64,000 nt of DNA from Chrysomallon squamiferum (taxonomy: Eukaryota; Mollusca; Gastropoda; Neomphalida; Peltospiridae): contig CM022678.1 in NCBI GenBank assembly GCA_012295275.1, forward strand, positions 15,211,959 to 15,275,958. Reading direction: 5' to 3'. Shown one piece after another: positions 1 through 33,133 of this stretch. How positions within the stretch are numbered: the first letter of the stretch is position 1; each line of letters starts with the position of its first letter. The translations under genes and the position numbers were made by a program. Below the pieces are notes generated by a model. It was not told the DNA's origin and did no database searches. It saw only the letters and a program-made list of their open reading frames with translations.

Positions 1-396
1 GTTCATATGAATAATAATTATTCATCGTTTCAGATATAATCAGTTATGGAATGGCATGCATTTTGTAACAAGTCCCAGACACGCTACAGAAACAGACAAA
101 CTGAAAGTGAAAAAATCGCGAAGGTAATTTAGTTACAGAAACAAAATAACAGTGAATGAACATAAAACGCGCATCTAGACTGTACTGAACGTGAATCGAT
201 ATGCAGTTTTCTCAAATCGCTGTATAATTATAAAACAAAACAAAATTATTTGGCAATTTATTTTCACTAAAGATTGTCCTTAATTCAAGAATGTATTAAA
301 ATTAAATATTAATTTGTTGTCAGCATCGAAATGACTAGTAGTATGATAGGACTAAGTCAATTTGTTGGAAATTTGAAACGTCATCTTTATTCATCC

Positions 397-450
<54 letters not shown>

Positions 451-451
451 T
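397..451. repeat. (AAT)n microsatellite
   Basis: An uninterrupted AAT repeat. The minus-strand ORF through it is low-complexity only. Confidence 0.95.
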
Positions 452-528
452 AAAAGAAGAAGTAGAAGAAGCAGAAAATTAAATAAAAAAGAAATCGCTG
501 CACAACTGTTTAAGATAGAATATTCCCT

Positions 529-641
<113 letters not shown>

Positions 642-677
642 ACACTCTGTAATACAGTGTTGATGTTTAATGTTCAG

Positions 678-2273
<1,596 letters not shown>

Positions 2274-2742
2274 TCACGTTAACATCACTCAATACTGATA
2301 CAACAACTACAATAACTTCATCAATACTTGATCGTCTGCAACAGCTGTCTGATCATATCAGCATCATCAGCATCTCATAATACCAATATCGCCAGTATCC
2401 GACAATAGTTGATAAAATCAACATCATCAACATGATCACATCGATATTCCTAGTGGGAAATAACTGAAAAACCATTTATGAAAGATGGTCTGGGCTAAGG
2501 TAACGTCAACACCGACGTCGTTTGTATAATGAACATTAATTGATTGTACTGCAGAATGGATAATGTCACAGTGTGAACAGCAACAACGACAACGACATGT
2601 TACCGGTGTGTACTTCATATAAATAGTGAAAGATTTTTATAATTCAGAAATATCAATGTATAGATTCTGTAGACCGAAACAACTGTAATGTGAAATTACT
2701 GATATTTGTTACTGTTATTCATTGTTAAGTCTTTGTTACAAG

Positions 2743-2748
2743 AATAAA
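2743..2748 (+). terminator. Candidate polyadenylation signal of the OSR gene
   Basis: AATAAA about 470 bases after the OSR stop codon. It is the first such hexamer in a plausible 3' UTR. Confidence 0.5.
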
Positions 2749-2822
2749 CTTATATAATGTTTACTTATTTGTATATTAATAGTTTTTAATTACCTCTGGT
2801 AAACGTTGTAAAAATGTGGCTT

Positions 2823-2866
<44 letters not shown>

Positions 2867-4011
2867 AAATTATTATTATTATTATTATTATTTAATTAAT
2901 TAATTAATTAATTAAATTTAGTTTTGTTTTCTTTCAGTTGATAATGGAAAGTTTTCAGACTATTATATTTATTTATTTAATTATTTATTATTATTATTAT
3001 ACAGACGAAACAGTATATTAGTACTGTACAACAAATGGCATGCTGTTATATATAGGTTATATTATTATTTAGAAATAGAAACTTTTGTAAATACAAATCT
3101 GTCATCCACAGTCTGCTTTGCATCATTCCTGAACTGTACATAACAATATGGTATCTCCTTGCACTAGGGGTATTTGTATTTTTATATATATAATGTAAAT
3201 AAATGTATAGTAAGAGAACAAAACGTGTTGTTTCTTTATACAAAAATTAAATCTTCGTTAGAGACACAGACGAAAAATTTGCATAAAAAAGAGAAGAATA
3301 TATTCATTAAATTAACGTGAATATTTTGTTTTATCTCTGTACTATCGTGTGTGGTTTTTTTTATTACTATTATCACACGAAATATTATTATTCCCTTTGA
3401 TCAGTGATAAATACTACATTATTTTAATATTATTTATAATAGTAGTATAGCAAAAGAAATTATCAGTATTGCTTGCTTTCCTGTAAAAAATTAGGTTATT
3501 GTATTCTCTTTTAGACTTTTGGTAATTCAGGAATGTTGTGTGTGTGTGCAGGGGGGTGTCTGTATATATGTATGTGTAAGTATACACACACACACAGAAA
3601 CACATCACTGTATTTATTTTAATATTGTAAAGTTCTTATTAGTGGTTAGAATTTAATGCAAAAGATCAATGACTACTAGTGTAAATAGAATATTAGTAAA
3701 GAAAAAAGAAAATGAAGTAATTACAGAACAAGAAAATATCATTGAAACAGAAATAAATAAAAATATAAATAGAAAATCCCACATACCACTAGCATAAAGT
3801 CAACTATTATTTATTTATTTATTTTATTAATGGGTACTGAATAATTATTAACGCTTCCTTGTAAAAACATGGACGTTAAACAAATGCCAATCTAAGGGAA
3901 ACAACCTCATTAATAAAATATCTACCATAAACGAAACGAAAAGCTATTAGGATTATTTCATTTAAGAAATATTATTTGAAATAGGCATAAAAATTGATTT
4001 TGTAAATCTTT

Positions 4012-4013
<2 letters not shown>

Positions 4014-4097
<84 letters not shown>
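4014..4097. repeat. (TTA)n microsatellite, about 28 units
   Basis: A perfect TTA run between the OSR and CUB genes. Confidence 0.97.
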
Positions 4098-4371
4098 GCT
4101 GTTGTTAGTTTGTCGACGTCGTCATTGTACGTCCATCTTGTACTATTTCACCTAATATCTAAATAAAGAAAGAATAATTTGTCACATTCAAAGGTAGATA
4201 AGATTTAAGATTTACACTGTTTTAAAAGGGCTTTGCAACATTTATCAAGAATTTTGATGCCATCCAGAAGCGACTTAACAGTTTTAAGTCTCGCTGCCGC
4301 TAATGTAAAGCAGATTGATATATCGAAGCATGATCTTTTAAGATTATAGCTCATCTTTCACAAACACACAT

Positions 4372-4404
<33 letters not shown>

Positions 4405-4727
4405 CAACAAACACATCACATACAAATATGCAAATAGTGTTTAAAATACGCGGTCGGTTATAAGAAATATAAGAGTTATCTCCCATATGTTTACATATTT
4501 AACCCGATCGATGCAGGTCAGTGCGAAGGGACATAATCGCGAAACAGAACTGTACACAACTCAGGTAAAACAGGTCACGATGTTCTTAATTAATGTGACA
4601 GAAAAATGGCGACGAAATGCCGAACATCAGGTAGGAGAAAGTCGCATAGACTGATAGATCGTTCTTGACTGTGACTGCGAGAAGAAAAACTAAATACAGA
4701 CTATTTGTTATCAAATATAATCAAATC

Positions 4728-19885
<15,158 letters not shown>

Positions 19886-21219
19886 CGTCAGCAACAAAGA
19901 AAGATAAAAAGAAATCCACCATGTGATCATTTATTTGATATTTTAGTTGTATTGGTATATTGATATAGTCAGCCTAAATGAATGAGATGAAAATACTTAG
20001 TAAGAACATTATAAAACATCCTTTGTTCATGTGCTAATATTAAAATAAAATGCTAAATATTAATCTAATTACTATTATAGAAAATTATTATGAAGAACAT
20101 CATATCAAAACAGTATTATTAAGAGCCAAAACCTTAATATATTTAACATTATGCAAAAACATGAAAAAAATTATACTGAAATGTACATTACTAATATGAT
20201 ATATTGCATTAACATTATGCAAATTGTGATAATACAAACTGGTTATTACAAGGTTGTAAAAAAAAAAAAAATTATAATCAGAAAATACTTGTGTTCTACA
20301 AACGTTCGTTTTTAAGGTTCTGTTAATAAGTTTACTATATTTTCCAGTTGGCAGGTTTTGTTCGTGTTTTTTTTTTTTTTTTTTTTTTTCCTTTTTATAA
20401 TAATAACCAGCAGTTCAAAGATCTGTCATTCAAACTTGTGCCGAATGAACAAATAAAGTTTTATACAACTGTTAACATGTTATTCTTCTTGTTTTTTTGT
20501 TTATCTGTTAACTGTGACTGAACTTTCGCGTTACTGTTACCATTAATTACACAAATAAAACAGTTTATCTCCTATAGCCATTTATCTACAGTTTATACTG
20601 TTTTCTTTCTCTGCTAGTTTCACACGGAATATTTGCATTTTTAAAACTTTTCTTTGTATTGTAATTAAGAAATAATAATGAATAATGATAATAGTAAAAT
20701 TATTATATTATTTTTATTAGTTATTGCTATTGTCATTAGTTATTGTTACTTTATCATAATTTTTTGTTGTTATTATTAACAATTGTATATATTAAAATGC
20801 TCAAGACATTATAAAATTATTTGTAGCAGTATTTAATTTTGAAAACATGTTATGAAGTAGATTGGTTAGAAATAATATAATCTATTTTCAACTTTCTGTG
20901 TGTATGAACGTATTGAAAATGGCCTTTTATCAGCCACATAGAGCTTCCACACAGCAAATAGCTCTGATTATTAACAGCGTTTTCTTAGAAATTTATTTCA
21001 AACATATATCACCTCCACATTAATAAATTCAATTTTATATATATTGTACCAAAATACTTGGTAAAATCTATGGGTTAGATCAAAACAAACATACAGCCTG
21101 AAATAATTGTGATACGGTATAATAATAATAATAATCTTGTTTCTGCTCTCACAACTGCATAATTTAATGATGATAGTTTTAGCTGAGCCAACAAATTTGC
21201 CTTATTTTGAGTAGAAAAT
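19886..21219. other. CUB-gene 3' UTR and intergenic DNA
   Basis: AT-rich with poly(A) near 20258-20271 and poly(T) near 20370-20390. No exon or ORF with splice or codon support is visible. Confidence 0.6.
20452..20457 (+). terminator. Candidate polyadenylation signal of the CUB gene
   Basis: AATAAA about 565 bases after the stop codon. A T-rich stretch precedes it and GT-rich sequence follows about 20 bases later. Confidence 0.5.
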
Positions 21220-21600
21220 AGAAACTTTGGATACATCCTGATATGAAAGATGAATAAAAGGTATGTAAATAAAGAAGATTATTTATATTTCACAAATATT
21301 CTCTACATTTATACCAAATGTAGCTATACTAGCAACAGCCAGTGAAATAATTATAAGTAAGTAAACATTTTCTTTCTTCTTGTAGACTTCTTTCTTCCAT
21401 TCTGATGGGTCACCTCATCTTCCCGTGTGTAGGGGTTCAACAAGCACGGCATGACAGTTGACATGATGCGAAATGCAGCTCAAACCACAAACTGATAAAA
21501 AAAAAAAAAAAAAAAAAAAACACTCGATGAATATAAAGCTGATAATAATTATTTAATACTATGTTATTTACGAAACATCACAAACATGAAGAATGTGAAC
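21220..21600 (+). repeat. Partial, diverged copy (copy 1) of a local tandem duplication
   Basis: TGGATACATCCTGA near 21229, ACAAATATTCTCTACATTTA near 21292, a TTCTTGTAG acceptor-like site ending at 21385, CTTCCCGTGTGTAG near 21420, and GAAACATCACAAACATGAA near 21571 recur in the same order as in copies 2 and 3. Spacing is similar but identity is low. Confidence 0.65.
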
Positions 21601-21917
21601 ATGGAATTTAGATTAATTTATTACAATAATCGGACATCTCGGTTCTTGGTTTTGTTTCGGTTTCAGTAGCAAGACATATCTTTGCGGTAGACATACCTAA
21701 AATAACATGAATTACTTCGAAAATAAAAAAATTATTATTGATGACAATAGTTAAAAAATAAATTATAATAAGATTTAAATCACTGAAGATTTCGTCCTTA
21801 CAAATTAGAATTTATACTAAGCGTACACTCGATGTTATATAATGTGTATTTTTATATCGATCGGAGTTCAAAATAAGAATTAATATTCGGTTAACTTCGT
21901 TTTTACGTTCGGGTTTA

Positions 21918-21925
21918 TGACGTCA
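21918..21925 (+). promoter_or_regulatory. Consensus CRE (TGACGTCA) in copy 2
   Basis: A perfect palindromic CREB/ATF site in a locally less AT-rich stretch upstream of the short ORF at 22418. Copy 3 lacks it. It may mark a promoter, which is inference. Confidence 0.45.
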
Positions 21926-22417
21926 TCAATGCTTTGTTTACATAGATACAGTTGGCGATATTGAAGATTAGCGCATTCGAGTTAGTTCTGACTCTACTTT
22001 CCTTCTTTTTTACTTTATATACTGATTTCATCTGCAAATGATGAAGGTTACATTTGTGTAGGTTTAATTTTTATATTATTAACATATTTAAGTCCAAACT
22101 GGACATATTGTTTTATTTTTAGATTAGATAATCAACGATAACTGAAAACTGTGTGTATGCATTACTTTCTAACCTCTAATGCTATGATTCCTGTTTCTTA
22201 TATTGTTAATAATTTTTACATAAAAATAACAACAACAATCAATTACTGATAGTATTTCGAATGTTTTTATTTAAAAAGAATAAAGGAGTGTAAAAAATAT
22301 CTCATTATTTGACAACTATTATTTTATTAATTCTTCACGTCTAAAAATATTTAGTGAATGGTTTCTATAAAATATTTGAAGAGTTCTGTTATTTTCAGAA
22401 TCCGTTTCGAAGAGCCC

Positions 22418-22537
22418 ATGGACGTCGACCCCTTCGACGACAGAGACATTCAACCAATGGAGGTTGACCCCTTCGACGACAGAGACATTCAACCAATGGA
22501 GGTTGACCCATTCGGGGAACCCATGGATACATCCTGA
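22418..22537 (+). CDS. Short acidic ORF with a 13-residue repeat, unknown (copy 2)
   Basis: It sits in a possible exon behind a TATTTTCAG acceptor ending at 22398. The ATG gives 39 residues beginning MDVDPFDDRDIQPMEV; the phrase DPFDDRDIQPMEV occurs twice (a 39-bp tandem repeat), and the ORF ends EPMDTS. The frame is also open upstream to the acceptor (IRFEEP). The stop is followed by AAG|GTATCA, a donor-like site, so if transcribed the next exon (from about 22680, after TTCTTGTACAG) would be 3' UTR or read in another frame. The family is not recognised. A C-terminal exon of a larger protein is possible, but no 5' coding exon could be joined. Confidence 0.3.
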   Translation: MDVDPFDDRDIQPMEVDPFDDRDIQPMEVDPFGEPMDTS

Positions 22538-23984
22538 GTATAAGGTATCATAATAAAATATGTTGAAACATTATTATTTTTCGCAAATATTCTCTACATT
22601 CATATTAGACACAGCCACTGCGAATGAAGTAAAGATAACATATATAATAAATAAACATTTTTCTTTTCTTCTTGTACAGGTGGATTTCTTTGGTTCTCCC
22701 GATTGTTTCACGTCCAATGCAAGGACACCGACGTCCATGGGCTCCACCCTCTTCCCGTGTGTAGCGGGCCACGTGAAAAGCACGACCTGGAGCTGACTGG
22801 AAGCGAAAAGCAGCTCAAAGCATGAACTGGCAAAAACAACTGATGAACACAAAAGTTGACAAAACGTTTCAAGCATGAAACATCCTAAACATGTAAATCA
22901 TGCCAGTCTTTTATATCTTGATCAGTGGTGGTGACAGCAAATTAAAGAAGTTTTTTTCTCTCAATGTTGCATTTATGAAGATATATTTACAAAACAGTAA
23001 CAATAATTCATAAATGTTTTAGAAACCGTATATATATATATATGTATTCAACCCATAAATACATATATATTTTTACATTTGTAAAGATTAATATTTTTCT
23101 AAATTAAAAAGTGGAGTTGTTTTTCTTTTTCATGCAATCAGGTTGAGCACAGATTTTGTTTTTAAAATCTACATTATTACATAATTAAGTATAGTTGATA
23201 TATTTTAATTTGTACTATTTATTTATTATTTTGAAGTGTTCAAACTCATTTCAGAAATGACATCAGATTTTATTCATGCTGAGAAGACAGAAATCTCGTG
23301 TGGTTAGCCGCTCCGTATATCTTAGCGATCACACCCAGGACCGGTCCCAGGGATTTTCCTCTTTATATTCTAAAGATCTCAACTGTACAAGGTGGCGCCA
23401 TGACTACATGTGCAGGTACCTCCAGACATTGTTGTTCTGTTATATTAGCAGTTATATAATCTGTTATATTAGCACTTCACATAACAGTCGGTATTGGTAT
23501 TAATGCTAAATACAAGAGTCTTTTCGATACTCTTTTATTTCTTTATTTCTTTATAGTCATAATATATATTATTATTATTATTATTATTAAGACAGTTATT
23601 TAAATTTCTGCTGAGCAACACATTTTCAGTTACCCTTGGATTATGTTTCTTCAGAAACTAATAAATGAAAACATTTCAAAAGATATTTTTAAGATGGTAT
23701 CGAATTATATATCAGAGGAACTTAGCCGAATTTTAATATGTAAGTTAAAAGAAATAATTAAGAATGAGGAAAACATTTTGAAAAAATGTATCAACATAAC
23801 CGGAAATTTAATACTTTATATAAAAAATATTATGGGACCTCTGGGATCAAACACTAGTAGCTTGGTTTTATTATTGGTTTAAATATCAAGAATTATTTCT
23901 AATATTTTGGAGTGTAGGGATGCCTAAAATAATTAGAAATCTTACAGAACTTTTTAAAATTATTATTACGACTACAATAACAGG

Positions 23985-24347
23985 TAAGGAATAAATTATA
24001 ATAACATTTAAATAATTAAAGACTTTCTACTTACAAATTAAAATTTATCCTAAGCGGATAATTCTATTTTATATCCTTCAAATAATGTTTGTTTGATTAA
24101 TTTTGCTTTATATCTGAATTTCATCTACAAATAATGATGTACACTCTGATGTAAATTTAATTTTTATATTATTAACATATTTTGGTTTCAATTGGACATG
24201 GTGTTTTGTTCAAATTAGATTATGCTATATTAATGTTAGATCAGATATTTAATTGAAAACTGTGTTTATTTTGGTTACTTATGTTGGTAACATACTCTTG
24301 TCACAACATTTTCTTCTACCGAATCCTAAATAAAATAAGAATTATAT

Positions 24348-24388
<41 letters not shown>

Positions 24389-25830
24389 GGGAACATAAAT
24401 CTCATTCTCATACAACAGCTTTTTATCACTTCTTCAAGTCTAATATTATTTAGATAATGCTTTGTAAAAAGTATTTTAACATTTTTTTTTTTTCCGTAAC
24501 CGCGTGGAAGAGCCTATGGACATGAACCTCTTCGACGACGGAGATATTCAACCCATGGATACAACCTCAGAATAAGGTATCATAATAAAATATGTTGAAA
24601 CATTATTATTTTTCGCAAATATTCTCTACTTTCATATTAGTCGCAAGCTATACTGCGAATGAAGTAAAGATAACATTACATAATAAATAAACATTTTTCT
24701 TTTCTTCTTGTACAGGTGGATTTATTTGGTTGTCCCGATCGTTCACGTCCAATGCAAGGACACCGACGTCCATGGGCTCCACCCTCTTCCCATGTGTAGC
24801 GGGCCACGTGAAAAGCACGACCTGGAGTTGACTTGAAGCGAAAAGCAGCTCAAAGCATGAACTGGCAAAAACAACTGATGAATACAAAAGTTGACAAAAC
24901 GTTTCAAACACGAAACATCCTAAACATGTAAATCATGCCAGTCATTTACAGCGTCATCAGTGAAGGTCAAAGCAAATTAAAGAAGTATTTTCCTCTGAAT
25001 ATATGAACATATATTTACATAACAGTAACAATAATTCAGATAAAGAAATGTTGGCGAATACATACAATTACATATGTACGATATTTTTACATTTGCAAAA
25101 GTTAAATAATATTTTTCTAAATTGAAAAACTTTGTTGTTTTTCTCTTTTACACGGAAAGGTTTAACACGCTTTTGTTTTAGCAATTACATTATTACAGAA
25201 CAGTTTATAAATTTAAATTTGTGTTATTTATTTATTATTTTGTTAGGTGGTTTCAGACATGATAGTTTTACTTATAATGAAAACACATAATTGTCGTCTG
25301 CTTGGCCCCAGTGTCCAGGGCCGGTCCTAGGAATTCGAGCGCCCTCTACAATTTAATATCGGGCTCTTGCTGACTTTCGGAACATTTCATTTTCATTTGT
25401 TTAAAACATAACAATTAACAATCAGATTCTCGACTAGGAATTTTCTTTTATCATTATTTTAATTCTGTTTATTTTTTCCCATTATTTTGATTATCTCGAA
25501 TACTCTGATCACAGCCTATACGTTAGATATAGCTCTTCACATAACTGTAACTAAACGGTAATAGTTTCTTGTCGCTATTTTTATTTTTCATATTATTATT
25601 ATTTTAATGCTTATTTTGTACTATTATTATTTTTAAAACATTTCAGGAGGTACATTTTTAGTGAATCTTGGATTAGTGTGTTTCTGCAGAAACTGAAATA
25701 TATCAAGAAGCAGTTATTAGTTCCCCAAAACAGACAGGCATCGTTCACCATTCTCGTTTCGGTTACAGGCAACTGTTTTGTATGTTCACCGATAATATTG
25801 CTTCTTCTATCAACGGTGATAAATTGGTTG
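23985..25830 (+). repeat. Copy 3 of the local tandem duplication
   Basis: It parallels copy 2 block by block. The core at 24575-24960 is nearly identical to 22535-22925, while the flanks are more diverged. A poly(A) tract lies at 24353-24384. The CCAGGGCCGGTCCTAGG-like stretch near 25315-25330 matches a diverged form at about 23335-23352. Confidence 0.8.
24516..24575 (+). pseudogene. Shorter diverged counterpart of the 22418 ORF (copy 3)
   Basis: 19 codons, MDMNLFDDGDIQPMDTTSE, with a single repeat unit instead of two. It is preceded by a poly(T) stretch with no clear acceptor AG, so it is probably a decayed copy. Confidence 0.3.
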
Positions 25831-26923
25831 ATTTGACAAGATATTGACCCACTTTATCTATTTCATCTGCCTGTATATTCTGTCTATGCCATTTGGCAAC
25901 ACATTTTTGTTTATACGCTTCCGATTAAAAGTACAGTTGTCAGAGCTCTTTTTTCTATGATTATTCCTGTCTTTATTATTTTTATTATTATTTTAAATTT
26001 GTATCGCGCTTACACATACCATTCAGTAATTATTTATCTTGAATGAATGATTGTGTGTGAAACAAAAAAACTACATGCCATTTGGTTGTTTGAATATGAA
26101 AACTATAAATTGTATATTTCGTAAATTGAACTGAATTTAGTCTAGTACATCTTATCATTGTGTCTAAATTAATGAATTAAATCACATAATTGGTTTGAAA
26201 GAACAGAACACAATTTATAAAATTTAAACTACTATTCGAAGGAATTTGAGGAACGTAATTACGTAATTAGTAAACAGAGGAAATCTCTTAGTTTAGTGGT
26301 GTAAGGGAAACAATTCTAATTAAATATATTTAGAGTTGTCCCTTACACATCAAACAATTAAAATTACCTCCCTTCTTCAGCACTTCCGATTTACTTTATT
26401 CGGTAGGTAAATATTTTAGCTTTACTTCTTGCTTTTTTCTTTTCAAAGTTCATCTCTGGGATAACATTTGGACTGTGACAAAATTCATTTGTGAACATGA
26501 ATATATAAATTAAATCTTTTATTCTTTGTTTTAAAGATTTTTCTCAGTGGTTACAATGTAACAATAACATGTTCTGTACTCAGTACTGTCAAATTTGCTT
26601 AGTCATTTTTAAATCTTTTTTGTTTTTTTCTGAAAATTTAACTTTTGTAATTATGCAGTGAATGTACGGTAATTACTGTCGAAAAATATATATTGTAATG
26701 CAGCTTCGAATATAATTAATGATAATAATAATTATTATAATTATTTTATATGAAATATCTAATTAACTTCAAAAACTTGTATTTTAAAATCTACTTTAAT
26801 ATCTTTCGAATTTATTTATTTGTTATAATTTAGTAATTGTAATTTAGATGTTTTTGTAGCAAGACATAATTGTTAATAATTTTTTCCACTGTAATATGTT
26901 TTGTTCTTTATAGTTAAGATATA
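25831..26923. other. Upstream region of PSMD14
   Basis: AT-rich. It includes a candidate promoter and non-coding first exon near 26340-26406, and an acceptor TTCTTTATAG ending at 26913 just before the start codon. Confidence 0.5.
26381..26406 (+). promoter_or_regulatory. ETS-type motif and candidate non-coding exon 1 donor of PSMD14
   Basis: CACTTCCG (26381-26388, reverse of CGGAAGTG) is an ETS/GABP core common in housekeeping promoters. A donor-like GGTAGGTAAAT follows. Together with the acceptor at 26913 this suggests a 5' UTR intron. Confidence 0.4.
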
Positions 26924-31892
<4,969 letters not shown>

Positions 31893-31944
31893 AAAGTTCT
31901 CTATGTTCATTTGTAAAAACATTTCTTCATCAGTACAGGTGTAA

Positions 31945-31950
31945 AATAAA
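31945..31950 (+). terminator. Candidate polyadenylation signal of PSMD14
   Basis: AATAAA 53 bases after the stop, giving a short 3' UTR. More such hexamers occur downstream. Confidence 0.5.
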
Positions 31951-33101
31951 TTTAGTTGTTTGGACAGTAAAAAAACATTTTCAATTCATTAGTTGGAAAA
32001 GTGAAAATGTTCAAGAGTTTTATACTTTAATTTCCAGTTATCACAATATTTACAAATGTTAATACATATATTTACATCCAAAGCATACATCCTCAGCCTC
32101 AAAATTAGGTATGGGTATCAGTACATCTGAAACAAGAGATAAACAATCACCATGTTAAGAAAAACTCTAAGAAAAAGTGCTAAATTTAGTTTATTTTTAA
32201 TATGTTGAATAGAACAATGTAAACCCTTACTTATTCTTAAACAAATAATTAGGTAAATTATCTCACTGTATGTAAAATGTTGGTTGAAAATATGTTTAAA
32301 AGTCAAAAATTGTCAATTTTGGCAATATTTATTGTGTTGCAAAACATCAGTGTACAGTTTAATCCTTACTTCTTTTTTTTTAATGATAAATAATTTTTTC
32401 TTTGGTTTGTAAAAAATATTTAAAATATCACTTTACATCCTTTTCTTAAAAAGGTGATGATAAAAAAAATTGTAGCTTAATTAATCTAAATATTTATATA
32501 AATAAGAGAAATGAAATCATATGTGCACTATAGTCGTGTTTTTAATATTATTGGTTCAACTGTGTCTTTTCTGAATATTATCCAAATAATGCAAACTGGA
32601 CATTAAAATTCATCATAAAATAATATAATGTTATTCCCAATATAAATAAATATGTTAAAGAGAATTAACAACAACATAGTCTTCATTGAGGTACACTAAA
32701 TAATTATAACAGATACTTATTTTAATACACTTAATTCTTCTAATTATCTTGTTTTTATTAAGGATCTATAATTTTATTTTTCTTCTTATATTTAATATTT
32801 ATTCTGTTTTTAAGTACATGAAAATATATCTGGTCAACAAAGTTTACTTTTGTGAGCAAATGTCAATAGTTAGCTAATTATCACAAGAAATGTTGAAATA
32901 CAAATTTGAATAAATATAAATAGATGACATTTCTCAATGTAATATTTACAAATTCTACCACTGGAAATTAAACACAGAACATTAATTTTTCTGATTTAAT
33001 TTATATACAATCTGCTGTCAATAGGAGAACAAAAATATGAACTAAAATAAAATTACCAATTTTATGAGATTATATTTCGTAAATGTAGTTACTGAAAATC
33101 T

Positions 33102-33133
<32 letters not shown>

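Larger units (their letters stand above)
2274..4727. other. OSR 3' UTR, intergenic DNA and CUB-gene 5' flank
   Basis: No convincing exon seen. It contains AAT/TTA and TTAA-rich tracts (2825-2910), a long (TTA)n at 4014-4097, a CA/TA tract at about 4365-4405, and from about 4450 less repetitive sequence that probably includes the promoter and 5' UTR of the CUB gene. Confidence 0.6.
21750..23900 (+). repeat. Copy 2 of the local tandem duplication
   Basis: It shares ordered blocks with 23985-25830. The start has AAATTATAATAAGATTTAAAT against a similar block at 23993. Other shared blocks are TTTTTATATTATTAACATAT, the short ORF exon, AATATTCTCTACxTTCATATTA, the second exon-like block at about 22680-22880, CATGCCAGTC, and TTGGATTA...TTTCT.CAGAAACT near 23636. 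The unit is about 2.2 kb. Confidence 0.8.

Noticed and set aside
22574-22876. 100-residue minus-strand ORF with an 87-residue match at 24648-24911
   Set aside because: The resemblance follows from recent DNA duplication. Splice-like signals lie on the plus strand, and no domain is recognisable. Not excluded, but not annotated as a gene.
23643-23882. 79-residue plus-strand ORF in the duplicated segment
   Set aside because: Lys/Ile/Asn-rich composition expected of AT-rich DNA, not preserved in copy 3, and no splice or family support.
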